NCBI GenBank assembly: GCA_035264765.1
Contig: DATFPQ010000003.1
Coordinates: 1 to 7,538 of the forward strand
Reading direction: 5' to 3'
DNA from: DATFPQ01 sp035264765
GTDB taxonomy: Bacteria; Actinomycetota; Actinomycetes; Actinomycetales; Angustibacteraceae
Length of the DNA: 7,538 bases
The notes under the pieces were generated by a model. It saw nothing but the letters and a program-made list of their open reading frames with translations. It was not told the DNA's origin and ran no database searches. Of this stretch, positions 1 to 5,424 are shown piece after piece. Within the stretch, counting starts at the first letter, position 1; every line of letters starts with the position of its first letter. A program made the position numbers and the translations under genes.

Positions 1-2
1 AG

Positions 3-716
3 GTGATGGTGCTCCGGAACGGCTCACTGCTGGCCGTGTTCGCGCGGCTGGAGATCCTGGCCGACGGCACCTTCGTGAACCGGCTGCTCACCTCCCACTC
101 GCCCGACCTCGGCCGCACATGGCGCGCGCCCCGTGCCGTCGCCTCCGAGCCGATCCGGCCCTTCACCGACCCCGAGACCGGTCAGTCCCTCTCCAACCAG
201 GACATGAGCTACTTCTCGGCCGCGACCGCCCCGGACGGCACTCTCTACGTCGCGTGGGACCGCGACACCTCACCGACCTCCGGCACAGTTGAGTTCGTCT
301 CGTCATCCGACGACGGCCGCACGTGGACCGGTCCGCGGCCGATACCGGGGATCACCGCGTTCGCCTTCGAGCCGGCCATCGCCGTCGACGGCAAGGGGAC
401 GCTCGGCGTCCTCTGGTACGACAACCGCCGCGACCGGCTCGGTGACGACGAGGCGACGACAGACGTCTGGTTCGCTGCGTCCCGCGACCGGGGGCGGACC
501 TGGCGGCACACGCACATCGGTGGCCGCAGGTGGCGGCAGACGCACGTCGCAGGGTCCTTCGACCTGCGCACCGCGCCTCGTGGACGTCTCGGCGAGTACC
601 AGGGCCTCGCTGCGATGGGGCGCCGCGGGTTCGCGGCGGTCTTCACGATGGCGGCGCCACAGGCCGAGGACGGTCCCAGCGACATCTTCTTCGCCCGGAT
701 CGTCCCTCGCCGCTGA
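3..716 (+). CDS. BNR/Asp-box repeat (sialidase-fold) protein, 5' end cut off
   Basis: C-terminal part of a beta-propeller protein of the sialidase/BNR-repeat superfamily. Three Asp-box motifs of the form S-x-D-x-G-x-T-W are visible: SPDLGRTW (residues 33-40 of the visible part), SSDDGRTW (101-108) and SRDRGRTW (160-167). Between them lie strand-like segments such as LYVAW and LGVLWYD. The reading frame is open to the left edge, and a full propeller needs more blades than are present, so the true start is almost certainly outside the window. The GTG at 3 and ATG at 6 are just internal codons or fallback starts. No catalytic residue set of a true sialidase can be confirmed, so the substrate is unknown; many such actinobacterial proteins are secreted and bind or cleave glycans. 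Residues 167-176 and 177-186 form an internal tandem duplication. Fold call is confident, enzyme activity is not. Confidence 0.8.
   Translation: MMVLRNGSLLAVFARLEILADGTFVNRLLTSHSPDLGRTWRAPRAVASEPIRPFTDPETGQSLSNQDMSYFSAATAPDGTLYVAWDRDTSPTSGTVEFVSSSDDGRTWTGPRPIPGITAFAFEPAIAVDGKGTLGVLWYDNRRDRLGDDEATTDVWFAASRDRGRTWRHTHIGGRRWRQTHVAGSFDLRTAPRGRLGEYQGLAAMGRRGFAAVFTMAAPQAEDGPSDIFFARIVPRR
501..560 (+). repeat. 30-bp tandem duplication inside the BNR gene
   Basis: Two adjacent 30-bp units, 501-530 and 531-560. The first 19 bases of each agree at 17 positions (TGGCGGCA-ACGCAC-TCG, with two mismatches), and the similarity fades after that. The encoded peptides are WRHTHIGGRR and WRQTHVAGSF. The unit length is a multiple of three, so the frame is kept. 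The duplication begins on the tryptophan of the third Asp box, W167. Seen directly in the sequence; its effect on the propeller is unknown. Confidence 0.65.
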
Positions 717-850
717 GCGTCACCGACGGCTGGCTCTATTGCCGAGAGCAGAAACTGTCACATGGCAAATGACGTGATCTGAGGTCCGCTCGTCAGGTTG
801 CCGCGGAAAGGAGCGGCCGAGCCACGGGACACGCCGACGCTGTTCATCCC

Positions 851-1165
851 GTGTTCACCTGGCGGCGCCACTCTGCCCCAGTGAGCGACCACTCGAGGTT
901 GAGCCTTTCGGCTAAGGACCAATGCGCTACGGGCCTCGCCCACGTGGCCGGGTTGCTCCACGAGGAGTTCGACGCCCTACTCGGGGCGCCGGCGGTCGAC
1001 GAGTGCCTCGCGGAGGTGACCGGCCGCTTCGCGGACGCCACCGTGTTCTCCTTCGTCCCCTTGCTGGTCCGGCGCTACGCCCGCGAGGAGCTCCTCGTGC
1101 GCGTGCCACTCGCCCACCCGCAGGGGCTGGCCACCGAGGCCGTGCTGCTGTCCCCGGCGACATAG
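851..1165 (+). CDS. Small three-helix-bundle dimerization domain protein
   Basis: A 104-residue, probably cytosolic protein. Residues about 27-82 carry a pattern I associate with the actinobacterial 'three-helix bundle dimerization domain' proteins: a first helix with LLHEEF, a middle helix VDECLAEVTGRFADA, and a closing helix FVPLLVRRYAREELL, where the F-x-P-L-L-V-x-R-x-A-R-x-x-L pattern is the most diagnostic part. The function of the family is not established. The first 26 residues look unstructured. The start is uncertain: GTG at 851 gives 104 residues and GTG at 881 gives 94. Neither has a clear ribosome binding site close by; a good AAAGGAG at 807-813 lies too far upstream (37 nt before 851). 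Codon use is strongly GC3, like the neighbours. The next recognisable gene on this strand is the STAS protein after a 336-nt gap, so an operon is possible but not shown. Confidence 0.6.
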   Translation: MFTWRRHSAPVSDHSRLSLSAKDQCATGLAHVAGLLHEEFDALLGAPAVDECLAEVTGRFADATVFSFVPLLVRRYAREELLVRVPLAHPQGLATEAVLLSPAT

Positions 1166-1501
1166 CGTCGCACCATCTATTCACTTCCCGTAGGCCCAAG
1201 GGCTGCCCGGACGCGGGCCAAGCCGATGGAGGAGTCCGTCCAGCGGGAGCGCGAGGCGGTGGGCGACCAGCTGGACGTCGGTGGGCTGGTCCCGGACGAC
1301 GACCCGCAGTAGGCACCGCCGGCTGTCGGCACGGCTGCGCGGATGGCAAGGGTGGCTTTGACGTTCGTATGACGCCTGCCTGGTCACATATTCGCAAGCG
1401 CTGCATCCCACGCTGGAAGTCGGGATCGGCGCGTCGGCGGCTCTTTTTCGCGGCTATTGTTCGATGGCCGCGCAACTCCTCTTTCATGTGCGGGGGCAGT
1501 C
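1166..1501. other. 336-nt stretch without a confident gene
   Basis: Between the three-helix protein and the STAS gene. The first half (to about 1312) keeps a coding-like GC3 pattern in the same frame as the upstream gene, ending in a 28-codon ORF listed separately. The second half (about 1345-1501) is visibly richer in A and T and is the natural place for the STAS promoter. A TTGACG at 1358-1363 resembles a -35 element, but no -10 lies at proper spacing, so no promoter is called. I see no RNA gene and no strong hairpin here. Confidence 0.5.
1226..1312 (+). CDS. Doubtful 28-codon ORF or gene remnant
   Basis: ATG at 1226 to TAG at 1310-1312, encoding a 28-residue hydrophilic peptide that begins MEESVQRERE and ends VPDDDPQ. 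Twenty-seven of the 28 codons end in G or C, which is what real genes in this window do. The open frame continues upstream without a stop to 1166, directly after the stop codon of the three-helix gene and in the same frame. No ribosome binding site precedes the ATG. It could be a small unrecognised gene, the decayed tail of an older gene, or chance in GC-rich DNA. No family is recognised. Confidence 0.2.
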   Translation: MEESVQREREAVGDQLDVGGLVPDDDPQ

Positions 1502-1801
1502 ATGGAACTGGGCGTGACCGTACAGCTGAGCAGCCCGGCACGGGTAGCCATGGCCGGCGAGCTGGATGTGGCGTGCGTGCGCTTTCTTGAGGGCTTGCTC
1601 GGGCTTTTGGTCCGTCCAGGTTCCCCTGATCTCGTGCTGGACCTCAGTCGGGTCGACTTCATCGACTGCAGGGGTGTTGGCGTCCTGATGACGGCCCGCA
1701 GGTTGGCCACGAACATGGGTGGAGCCCTGCAGCTGCACCAGGTTCCGGGCCCCGTGCGACGCGTCATCGCGCTGGCCGGCGCCGGTGGCCTGCTGAGCTG
1801 A
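1502..1801 (+). CDS. STAS-domain anti-sigma factor antagonist-like protein
   Basis: A 99-residue single STAS domain, the fold of SpoIIAA/RsbV anti-anti-sigma factors. These bind an RsbW/SpoIIAB-type kinase and so free a sigma factor. Visible hallmarks: the early strand VAMAGELD (residues 15-22), the core strand LVLDLSRVDFID (44-55), the conserved loop D55-C56-R57-G58, and the following helix VGVLMTARRLA. The family usually has D-S-[S/T]-G, in which the first serine is phosphorylated by the partner kinase; here it is cysteine, followed by arginine, so classical phospho-switching at this site is not possible. ATG at 1502 is chosen because it begins right at the domain; a TTG at 1457 in the same frame would add 15 residues of no family resemblance. 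A weak G-rich stretch at 1492-1496 may serve as ribosome binding site. No partner kinase is encoded in the window. The gene ends inside the hairpin at 1796-1828. Confidence 0.85.
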   Translation: MELGVTVQLSSPARVAMAGELDVACVRFLEGLLGLLVRPGSPDLVLDLSRVDFIDCRGVGVLMTARRLATNMGGALQLHQVPGPVRRVIALAGAGGLLS

Positions 1802-1828
1802 CTGCACCCCGGCCGGGGGTGGTCAGCT
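1796..1828. terminator. Bidirectional hairpin spanning both convergent stop codons
   Basis: AGCTGAC (1796-1802), a TG bulge, CACCCC (1805-1810), a GGCCG loop (1811-1815), GGGGTG (1816-1821) and GTCAGCT (1822-1828): 13 base pairs interrupted only by the 2-nt bulge. The outer arm contains the TGA of the STAS gene (1799-1801) and, on the other strand, the TGA of the ApbE gene (TCA at 1823-1825). There is no T-tract on either side, as is common for terminators in high-GC actinobacteria. The position between two convergent genes supports a shared terminator. Confidence 0.7.
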
Positions 1829-2641
1829 GCGGGCCTTCGGGCGGGACAGGGTCGAGACACGTGAGCCGTCGGCCCGGACGAACAGCACCCGGACGCCGCG
1901 CTCGCGGACGAGCCACGGCAGGGACGCCAGGCCGCGGACATACGCGGCGGTCGCGTACACGTCGGCCCACAGCAGCGTCGGGGCGATGGCCGTGGCAGAC
2001 AGCACCCCGCTGAAGGCGGGGCGGCCGGTGCTGGGGTCGGTGATGTGCGCCCCGCGGCGGGCGTCCCCGGAGGTCGCGATCGCCCCGTGCGACAGGGCGA
2101 AGGTGCGCAGAGTGCGGTTCAGGTTGCCGGGGTCCTCGACGCCGACCTCCCAGCTCCGTCCGGGCTCGGCGTGCAGCAGGATGTCGCCGCCCGCGTTCAC
2201 CAGCCAGTCGCTGCCCGCGGCCGCCTCCCGGAGCGGGCCGGTGGCTCGCTCGACCGCCCAGCCCTTGACCAAGCCGCTCGGGTCGAAGCCGCCGGGCAGC
2301 TCCGCGTCGAACGCGCCGTCGGTCCGCCTGCGCGCCTCCGCGCACAAGGCGCGAATCTCGAGCAGCTCGGCGGACGACGTCGGCTCACCGCGCCGTATCG
2401 CGGAAACCTCACTGTCGGGCCGGTAGGGGCTGAACCGCTCGTCCGTCTCGCGAAGGCTCTCGTACAAGGTGCACACGGCGCGGTCCACCCCGGCGGAGGT
2501 CGCGGCGTCGCCGCGCACGTGGACGCTGATCGGCAGTCCCATGATGTGCTCGACCCAAGACCGGCGTGGGAGGCCGACTGCGGCGGACCCGGCAAGGGTG
2601 GTGCCGGTCAGGGCGGGCGCGGTGTCGGTGGCTGCGGTCAT
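1823..2641 (-). CDS. apbE: FAD:protein FMN transferase (ApbE family)
   Basis: A 272-residue flavinyltransferase that would transfer FMN from FAD to a Thr/Ser of a target protein through a phosphoester bond. Family motifs appear in order: SPYRPDSEVS (71-80), the glycine-rich FDPSGLVKGWAVE (119-131), NAGGD (149-153), ATSGD (189-193), HITDPSTGRP (199-208) and ADVYAT (226-231), whose Asp and Thr match the Mg-binding D-x-x-x-T of the family. Length is close to the usual catalytic core. The first 28 or so residues are Ala/Thr-rich with no hydrophobic segment and no lipobox, so no export signal is visible. The ATG is supported by GGAGG at 2648-2652 with 6-nt spacing. Only 2 nt separate it from the stop of the FMN-binding gene, suggesting translational coupling; that neighbour is the obvious substrate. 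Confidence 0.95.
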   Translation of the reverse strand: MTAATDTAPALTGTTLAGSAAVGLPRRSWVEHIMGLPISVHVRGDAATSAGVDRAVCTLYESLRETDERFSPYRPDSEVSAIRRGEPTSSAELLEIRALCAEARRRTDGAFDAELPGGFDPSGLVKGWAVERATGPLREAAAGSDWLVNAGGDILLHAEPGRSWEVGVEDPGNLNRTLRTFALSHGAIATSGDARRGAHITDPSTGRPAFSGVLSATAIAPTLLWADVYATAAYVRGLASLPWLVRERGVRVLFVRADGSRVSTLSRPKARS

Positions 2642-2643
2642 GG

Positions 2644-3111
2644 TCAGCCTCCGAGGTGGGCGGCGTCGATGGCGGACTGCAGGGAGGTGAGGTAGCCGTC
2701 GCTGGTGACGGTGGCTCCGCTGATCGTGTCGACCTCGGCGCTCTGCGCCTGGATCACCTCGTCGTGCAGCTGCGGCAGGGCGTAGGCGTTGATCTCCTCG
2801 TCCCGCCCATTTCCGGAGGGGTACACGACGGCCTGTACGTCAGTGATCCGGCTGTTCTCCACGGTGATCTCGACCTGAACCGGACCCCAGCGGGTGTCGA
2901 CGGAGCTGCCAGTGAAAGAGCCCGAGGACGAGCCCGAGGACGAGCCGGAGGACGAGCCCGATGACGGCGAGGTGGAGCTGGTACTCCCGGGGGAGGCGGG
3001 GGCGAGGGCGGCCGTCTGGGTTTCGACGGACCCCCCGGTGCTGGTGTGGTACGAGAACAGCAGCACCAGCGCGGACAGGGTGGAGACGAACCAGAGGGTC
3101 AGGCGGCGCAC
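2644..3111 (-). CDS. Secreted or membrane-anchored FMN-binding domain protein
   Basis: A 155-residue carrier of covalently bound FMN. The N-terminus (MRRLTLWF, then a hydrophobic run to about residue 20) is a signal peptide or signal anchor, placing the rest outside the membrane. Residues about 41-70 are a low-complexity Ser/Gly linker with GSSS-type repeats. Residues about 71-152 form an FMN_bind domain as in NqrC/RnfG: VQVEITVENSRITDVQAVVYP opens it (78-98, broken here only by naming), and S131-G-A-T134 is the flavinylation motif, with T134 the predicted FMN acceptor. The GTG start is preceded by GAGGAGGA at 3118-3125, spacing 6 nt, an excellent ribosome binding site. It lies between the reductase (55-nt gap) and ApbE (2-nt gap), and presumably accepts electrons from the first and flavin from the second. 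The N-terminal twin arginine (R2-R3) only loosely resembles a Tat motif. Confidence 0.9.
   Translation of the reverse strand: MRRLTLWFVSTLSALVLLFSYHTSTGGSVETQTAALAPASPGSTSSTSPSSGSSSGSSSGSSSGSFTGSSVDTRWGPVQVEITVENSRITDVQAVVYPSGNGRDEEINAYALPQLHDEVIQAQSAEVDTISGATVTSDGYLTSLQSAIDAAHLGG
2648..2652 (-). promoter_or_regulatory. Ribosome binding site of apbE
   Basis: GGAGG on the minus strand, 6 nt before the ATG at 2641 and inside the last codons region of the FMN-binding gene. It fixes the ApbE start and supports coupled translation. Confidence 0.75.
2918..2965 (-). repeat. Four 12-bp tandem repeats encoding the Gly/Ser linker
   Basis: On the plus strand, four consecutive 12-bp units: GAGCCCGAGGAC (2918-2929), the same again (2930-2941), GAGCCGGAGGAC (2942-2953) and GAGCCCGATGAC (2954-2965). 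Read on the coding (minus) strand they give repeated Ser/Gly tetrapeptides of the linker between membrane anchor and FMN-binding domain. The unit is a whole number of codons, so gain or loss of units would change linker length without breaking the frame. Confidence 0.85.
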
Positions 3112-3117
3112 GGCAGG

Positions 3118-3125
3118 TCCTCCTC
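3118..3125 (-). promoter_or_regulatory. Ribosome binding site of the FMN-binding gene
   Basis: GAGGAGGA on the minus strand, 6 nt before the GTG at 3111. It decides the start of this gene, which then opens directly on the signal sequence MRRLTL. Confidence 0.8.
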
Positions 3126-3166
3126 AACGGGACGCGAGGTTGCGGTAGGGAAAGGCGGGTTCCGGG

Positions 3167-4591
3167 TCACCACGAGAAGCGCTCCTCGTGGATGCGGCGG
3201 TTCGGGACTCCGGCCTCACGCGCCGCCGCGACGACGGCCTCGGACCAGGCGGTTGGGCCGCAGACGTACACCTCGGCCTCGCCGATGCCCGGAACCAGCC
3301 AGCGCAGCGCGGCGGCGTCGTCCAGCCCGGAGTGCTCCTGTGGCAGCCAGGAGCCGGAGCGGCCGCGGTGGCCGATCAGCGGGATGACCCGAGCGCGACG
3401 GGCCGCGGCGAGCGCCTTGAGCTCCTCCGGAAAGAGCAGGTCGGCGGGAGTGGGCGCTCGGACGATCAGGGTGATGCGGCCTGGCGCGTCGATGTCCTCG
3501 AGCAGCGCCCGCAGGGGAGTGACTCCGACGCCGGCACCCAGCAGCACGACGGGGCGGGCGAGGTCCGTGCGTGCCTCGGCGGTCAGCCGCCCGTAGGGAC
3601 CCTCGAACAGGACCCCGGTGCCGGCCCTGAGCGCCGCGGCACGGGAGCTTCCGTCGCCGGCGTCCGCAATGGTGACGCGCAACGCGGACGGGTGCGGCGC
3701 CGCGGACAGGGAGTATGGGTTGCCGCGGCTCCAACCCGGACCGTCCAGAAACCGCAGGGTGAGGAACTGGCCGGCGCGAGCGCCGAGCCGGTCGAGCTGC
3801 CGTCCGGTCAGGTACACCGAGACGACGCCGGGCGCCTCGGGGACGACCCTTGCGACCCGAAGCCGGTGCCGCCAGCTGCGCCACAACGGCGTGCCGACCC
3901 GGCAGACCAGGACGGCCGCGACCGCGGCGACCCACAGGGACCACCAGTAGCGGCGCGCCAACGCCGACGACACAAAGTCGGTGCCGGTCCACACCTGATG
4001 CGGTAGGGCAAGCCCGACGCCGAGATAGGCGTAGAGGTGCAGGAGATGCCAGGACTCGTAGCGCAGCCGCCGCCGAGCTCTCCGGATCGAGGTGACGGTC
4101 ACCACGATGAGAAGCAGCGTCCCGGCGGTGGCCAGCAACATGCCCGGGTAGGTCCAGACCAGGTTCCACAGCTCGCCGGGGACGCCTCGCTGGTCGCCGG
4201 CGGCGTACCCGATCGTGATGAGCACGACGTGGGCCAGCATGGCGTGGAACGACGTGAAGCCGAGGACGCGGTGCCATCTCGCCAGCCGGTCCTGGCCCCA
4301 CGTCCGCTCCGCCCAGGGAATGCGGGCCATGAGCAGGCACTGGAGAAGCAGCAGGTCGGCGGCCACCAGGCCGAGCACGCGGCCGAGCGAGGTCAACGCC
4401 GGCCCGGTCCCGCCCGCCAGGTCCTGCAGGCCCCGGTTCGACAGCCACAGTGCGACGACGTAGACGACACTCAGCAGGGCGGCCGCACCGATGACATCGG
4501 CGCCGAAACCCCGGCTCACGGACTGCGGCCCCGCCACAGGGGATGAACCCTGGCGCGCGGCCGTGGACGTGTTGGTCGCTGTCGTGCTCAC
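3167..4591 (-). CDS. Membrane haem/FAD/NAD(P)H reductase (ferric reductase-like)
   Basis: A 474-residue fusion of a six-helix ferric reductase-like membrane domain and a cytosolic ferredoxin-NADP reductase-like module, as in FRE/NOX-type enzymes. Hydrophobic segments lie near 33-51, 69-88, 107-128, 148-168, 182-199 and 214-231. Candidate haem-ligand histidines are H107 and H121 in the third segment and H182/H185 and H198 in the fifth. The FAD-binding part has NPYSLS (291-296) and GPYG (331-334). The nucleotide-binding part has GAGVGVTP (352-359) and YVCGP (442-446), and the protein ends EERFSW. No 2Fe-2S domain follows. It should move electrons from NAD(P)H via FAD and haem to the outer face, here probably to the FMN-binding protein encoded next. 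First gene of the operon: GTG start at 4591, with GAGG at 4601-4604, spacing 9 nt. The true acceptor (iron, quinone, oxygen or a protein) cannot be read from the sequence. Confidence 0.9.
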   Translation of the reverse strand: MSTTATNTSTAARQGSSPVAGPQSVSRGFGADVIGAAALLSVVYVVALWLSNRGLQDLAGGTGPALTSLGRVLGLVAADLLLLQCLLMARIPWAERTWGQDRLARWHRVLGFTSFHAMLAHVVLITIGYAAGDQRGVPGELWNLVWTYPGMLLATAGTLLLIVVTVTSIRRARRRLRYESWHLLHLYAYLGVGLALPHQVWTGTDFVSSALARRYWWSLWVAAVAAVLVCRVGTPLWRSWRHRLRVARVVPEAPGVVSVYLTGRQLDRLGARAGQFLTLRFLDGPGWSRGNPYSLSAAPHPSALRVTIADAGDGSSRAAALRAGTGVLFEGPYGRLTAEARTDLARPVVLLGAGVGVTPLRALLEDIDAPGRITLIVRAPTPADLLFPEELKALAAARRARVIPLIGHRGRSGSWLPQEHSGLDDAAALRWLVPGIGEAEVYVCGPTAWSEAVVAAAREAGVPNRRIHEERFSW

Positions 4592-4717
4592 GCCGACCAG
4601 CCTCGGGCCGCTACCCCAATGCGCCCTGCGCCGACGCTATGCGTTCGCTGTGAAGGGCGGTGCTGTCGGCACCCGCCGCTACGGTGACGCCCAACGGTTC
4701 ACGTCTAGGAGGCCGCC
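4592..4717. promoter_or_regulatory. Divergent intergenic region, with a GGTGC/GCACC hairpin
   Basis: This 126-nt region must hold the promoters of the reductase operon (minus) and the DinB-like gene (plus). It contains an inverted repeat, GGTGC (4659-4663), loop TGTCG, GCACC (4669-4673), extended by GGC/GCC (4656-4658 with 4675-4677) across one bulged C. It could be an operator or a chance hairpin in GC-rich DNA. I find no convincing -35/-10 pair for a housekeeping sigma factor on either strand. Confidence 0.35.
4707..4712 (+). promoter_or_regulatory. Ribosome binding site of the DinB-like gene
   Basis: A perfect AGGAGG, 5 nt before GTG 4718 and 8 nt before GTG 4721. Both are acceptable starts differing by one residue; the first is used here. 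Confidence 0.8.
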
Positions 4718-5311
4718 GTGGTGGACACACCTCTCGAGCCGCTCGCCCGGGCCCTCGACCTGTTCGGGGGGCTCGTCGCCGCGGTGGGCCCTGACCAGTG
4801 GTTCTTGTCGACGCCGTGCGATGCGTGGAACGTGGAGCAGCTCGTGGGGCACGTTGTATCCGGCCAGCGGCTGTTCGCCCGGGTCCTGGCGGGCGAGCCG
4901 ATCGAAGCAGTGAAGGCCCAGACGCGGGATTGCCCCATCACCGACGGCGGCAGCGATGTGGTCTCCGCGTACCGGGCCTCCGCTGAGCATCTGCTGGCGG
5001 CGTTCGGCAACCCGGGCGCGCTCGAGCGCATCGTCACTGTGCCCGCCGGCACCGTGCCTGGCGCCGTTGCCGTGCACCTGAGGACGACCGAAGCGTTGGT
5101 TCACGGCTGGGACCTGGCCCGGGCGACCGGCCCGCGCTTCGACGTGCCTCCCGACCTCGCGGAGGGCGAGCTGGCCTTCAGCGGGCCGATGCTCGACAGG
5201 ATTCCGCCAGAGCGACGCCCCTTCGGTCCCTCGCGGCCGGTGGGCGACGACGCCCCCGCGATCGACCGGCTGGCCGCACTGCTCGGGCGAGATCCAGGTG
5301 CGTGGATCTAG
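4718..5311 (+). CDS. TIGR03086-type DinB-like protein (mycothiol maleylpyruvate isomerase-like)
   Basis: A 197-residue cytosolic protein of the DinB/YfiT four-helix fold, close to the TIGR03086 and mycothiol-dependent maleylpyruvate isomerase N-terminal families. The opening pattern WFLSTPCDAWNVEQLVGHV (28-46), with the P-C-D-A-W-x-V core, is typical. The metal-ligand set expected for the family is present: H45, E125 and H129 (in TEALVHGWDLARATG), matching the His/Glu/His triad known from the isomerase. Such proteins are thought to be thiol (mycothiol or bacillithiol) transferases or detoxification enzymes; the substrate here is unknown. It lacks the C-terminal domain of full maleylpyruvate isomerases, so a general S-transferase-like role is more likely than maleylpyruvate isomerisation. 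The neighbouring redox operon is divergent; the DGPF/sigma cluster follows after 124 nt on the same strand and might be co-regulated. Confidence 0.85.
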   Translation: MVDTPLEPLARALDLFGGLVAAVGPDQWFLSTPCDAWNVEQLVGHVVSGQRLFARVLAGEPIEAVKAQTRDCPITDGGSDVVSAYRASAEHLLAAFGNPGALERIVTVPAGTVPGAVAVHLRTTEALVHGWDLARATGPRFDVPPDLAEGELAFSGPMLDRIPPERRPFGPSRPVGDDAPAIDRLAALLGRDPGAWI

Positions 5312-5338
5312 GTTTTCGCTGCGGGGGGGACATCATGT

Positions 5339-5361
5339 GGACGACGGCTGGAACATCGTCC
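5339..5361. repeat. Inverted repeat upstream of the DGPF gene
   Basis: GGACGA (5339-5344) and TCGTCC (5356-5361), a perfect 6-bp stem with an 11-nt loop. It lies 28 nt after the stop of the DinB-like gene and 9 nt before the candidate -35 element at 5370. It could be a weak terminator for the upstream gene, an operator, or chance. Confidence 0.3.
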
Positions 5362-5369
5362 GGGCCAGC

Positions 5370-5396
5370 TGTCGGATGCTGGGCGTCTCGTTCGTC
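5370..5396 (+). promoter_or_regulatory. Candidate ECF42-type promoter of the DGPF-sigma cluster
   Basis: TGTCGG (5370-5375), a 17-nt spacer, and CGTC (5393-5396). From memory, the promoter motif reported for ECF42 sigma factors is TGTCGA at -35 and CG[A/T]C at -10, so this matches 5 of 6 and 4 of 4 bases at a proper spacing. It would place the transcript start near 5402-5405, about 30 nt before the ATG at 5436, ahead of the ribosome binding site. This is inference: TGTCGG also occurs several times elsewhere in this GC-rich window by chance. Confidence 0.4.
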
Positions 5397-5424
5397 GTAC
5401 TGGCGTTGGGACCGTCCAACCTAC

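Noticed and set aside
1358..1392. TTGACG with CATATT as a housekeeping promoter for the STAS gene
   Set aside because: The spacer is 23 nt, outside the usual 16-19 nt.
1457..1501. Upstream TTG start for the STAS gene
   Set aside because: It adds 15 residues with no resemblance to STAS domains; ATG 1502 fits the domain start.
2918..2965. The regular 12-bp repeats as a CRISPR-like or integration-related array
   Set aside because: The units are directly adjacent with no spacers and lie in frame within a coding region, encoding a plain Gly/Ser linker.
2894..3148. Plus-strand frame giving an acidic EPEDEPED-type repeat protein
   Set aside because: It is the antisense of the Gly/Ser linker repeat in the FMN-binding gene, which has a strong ribosome binding site and a recognised domain.
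3216..4448. 410-codon open frame on the minus strand within the reductase gene in another frame
   Set aside because: Arg/Pro/Ala-rich composition typical of a frame-shifted reading of GC-rich DNA; the reductase frame carries all family motifs.
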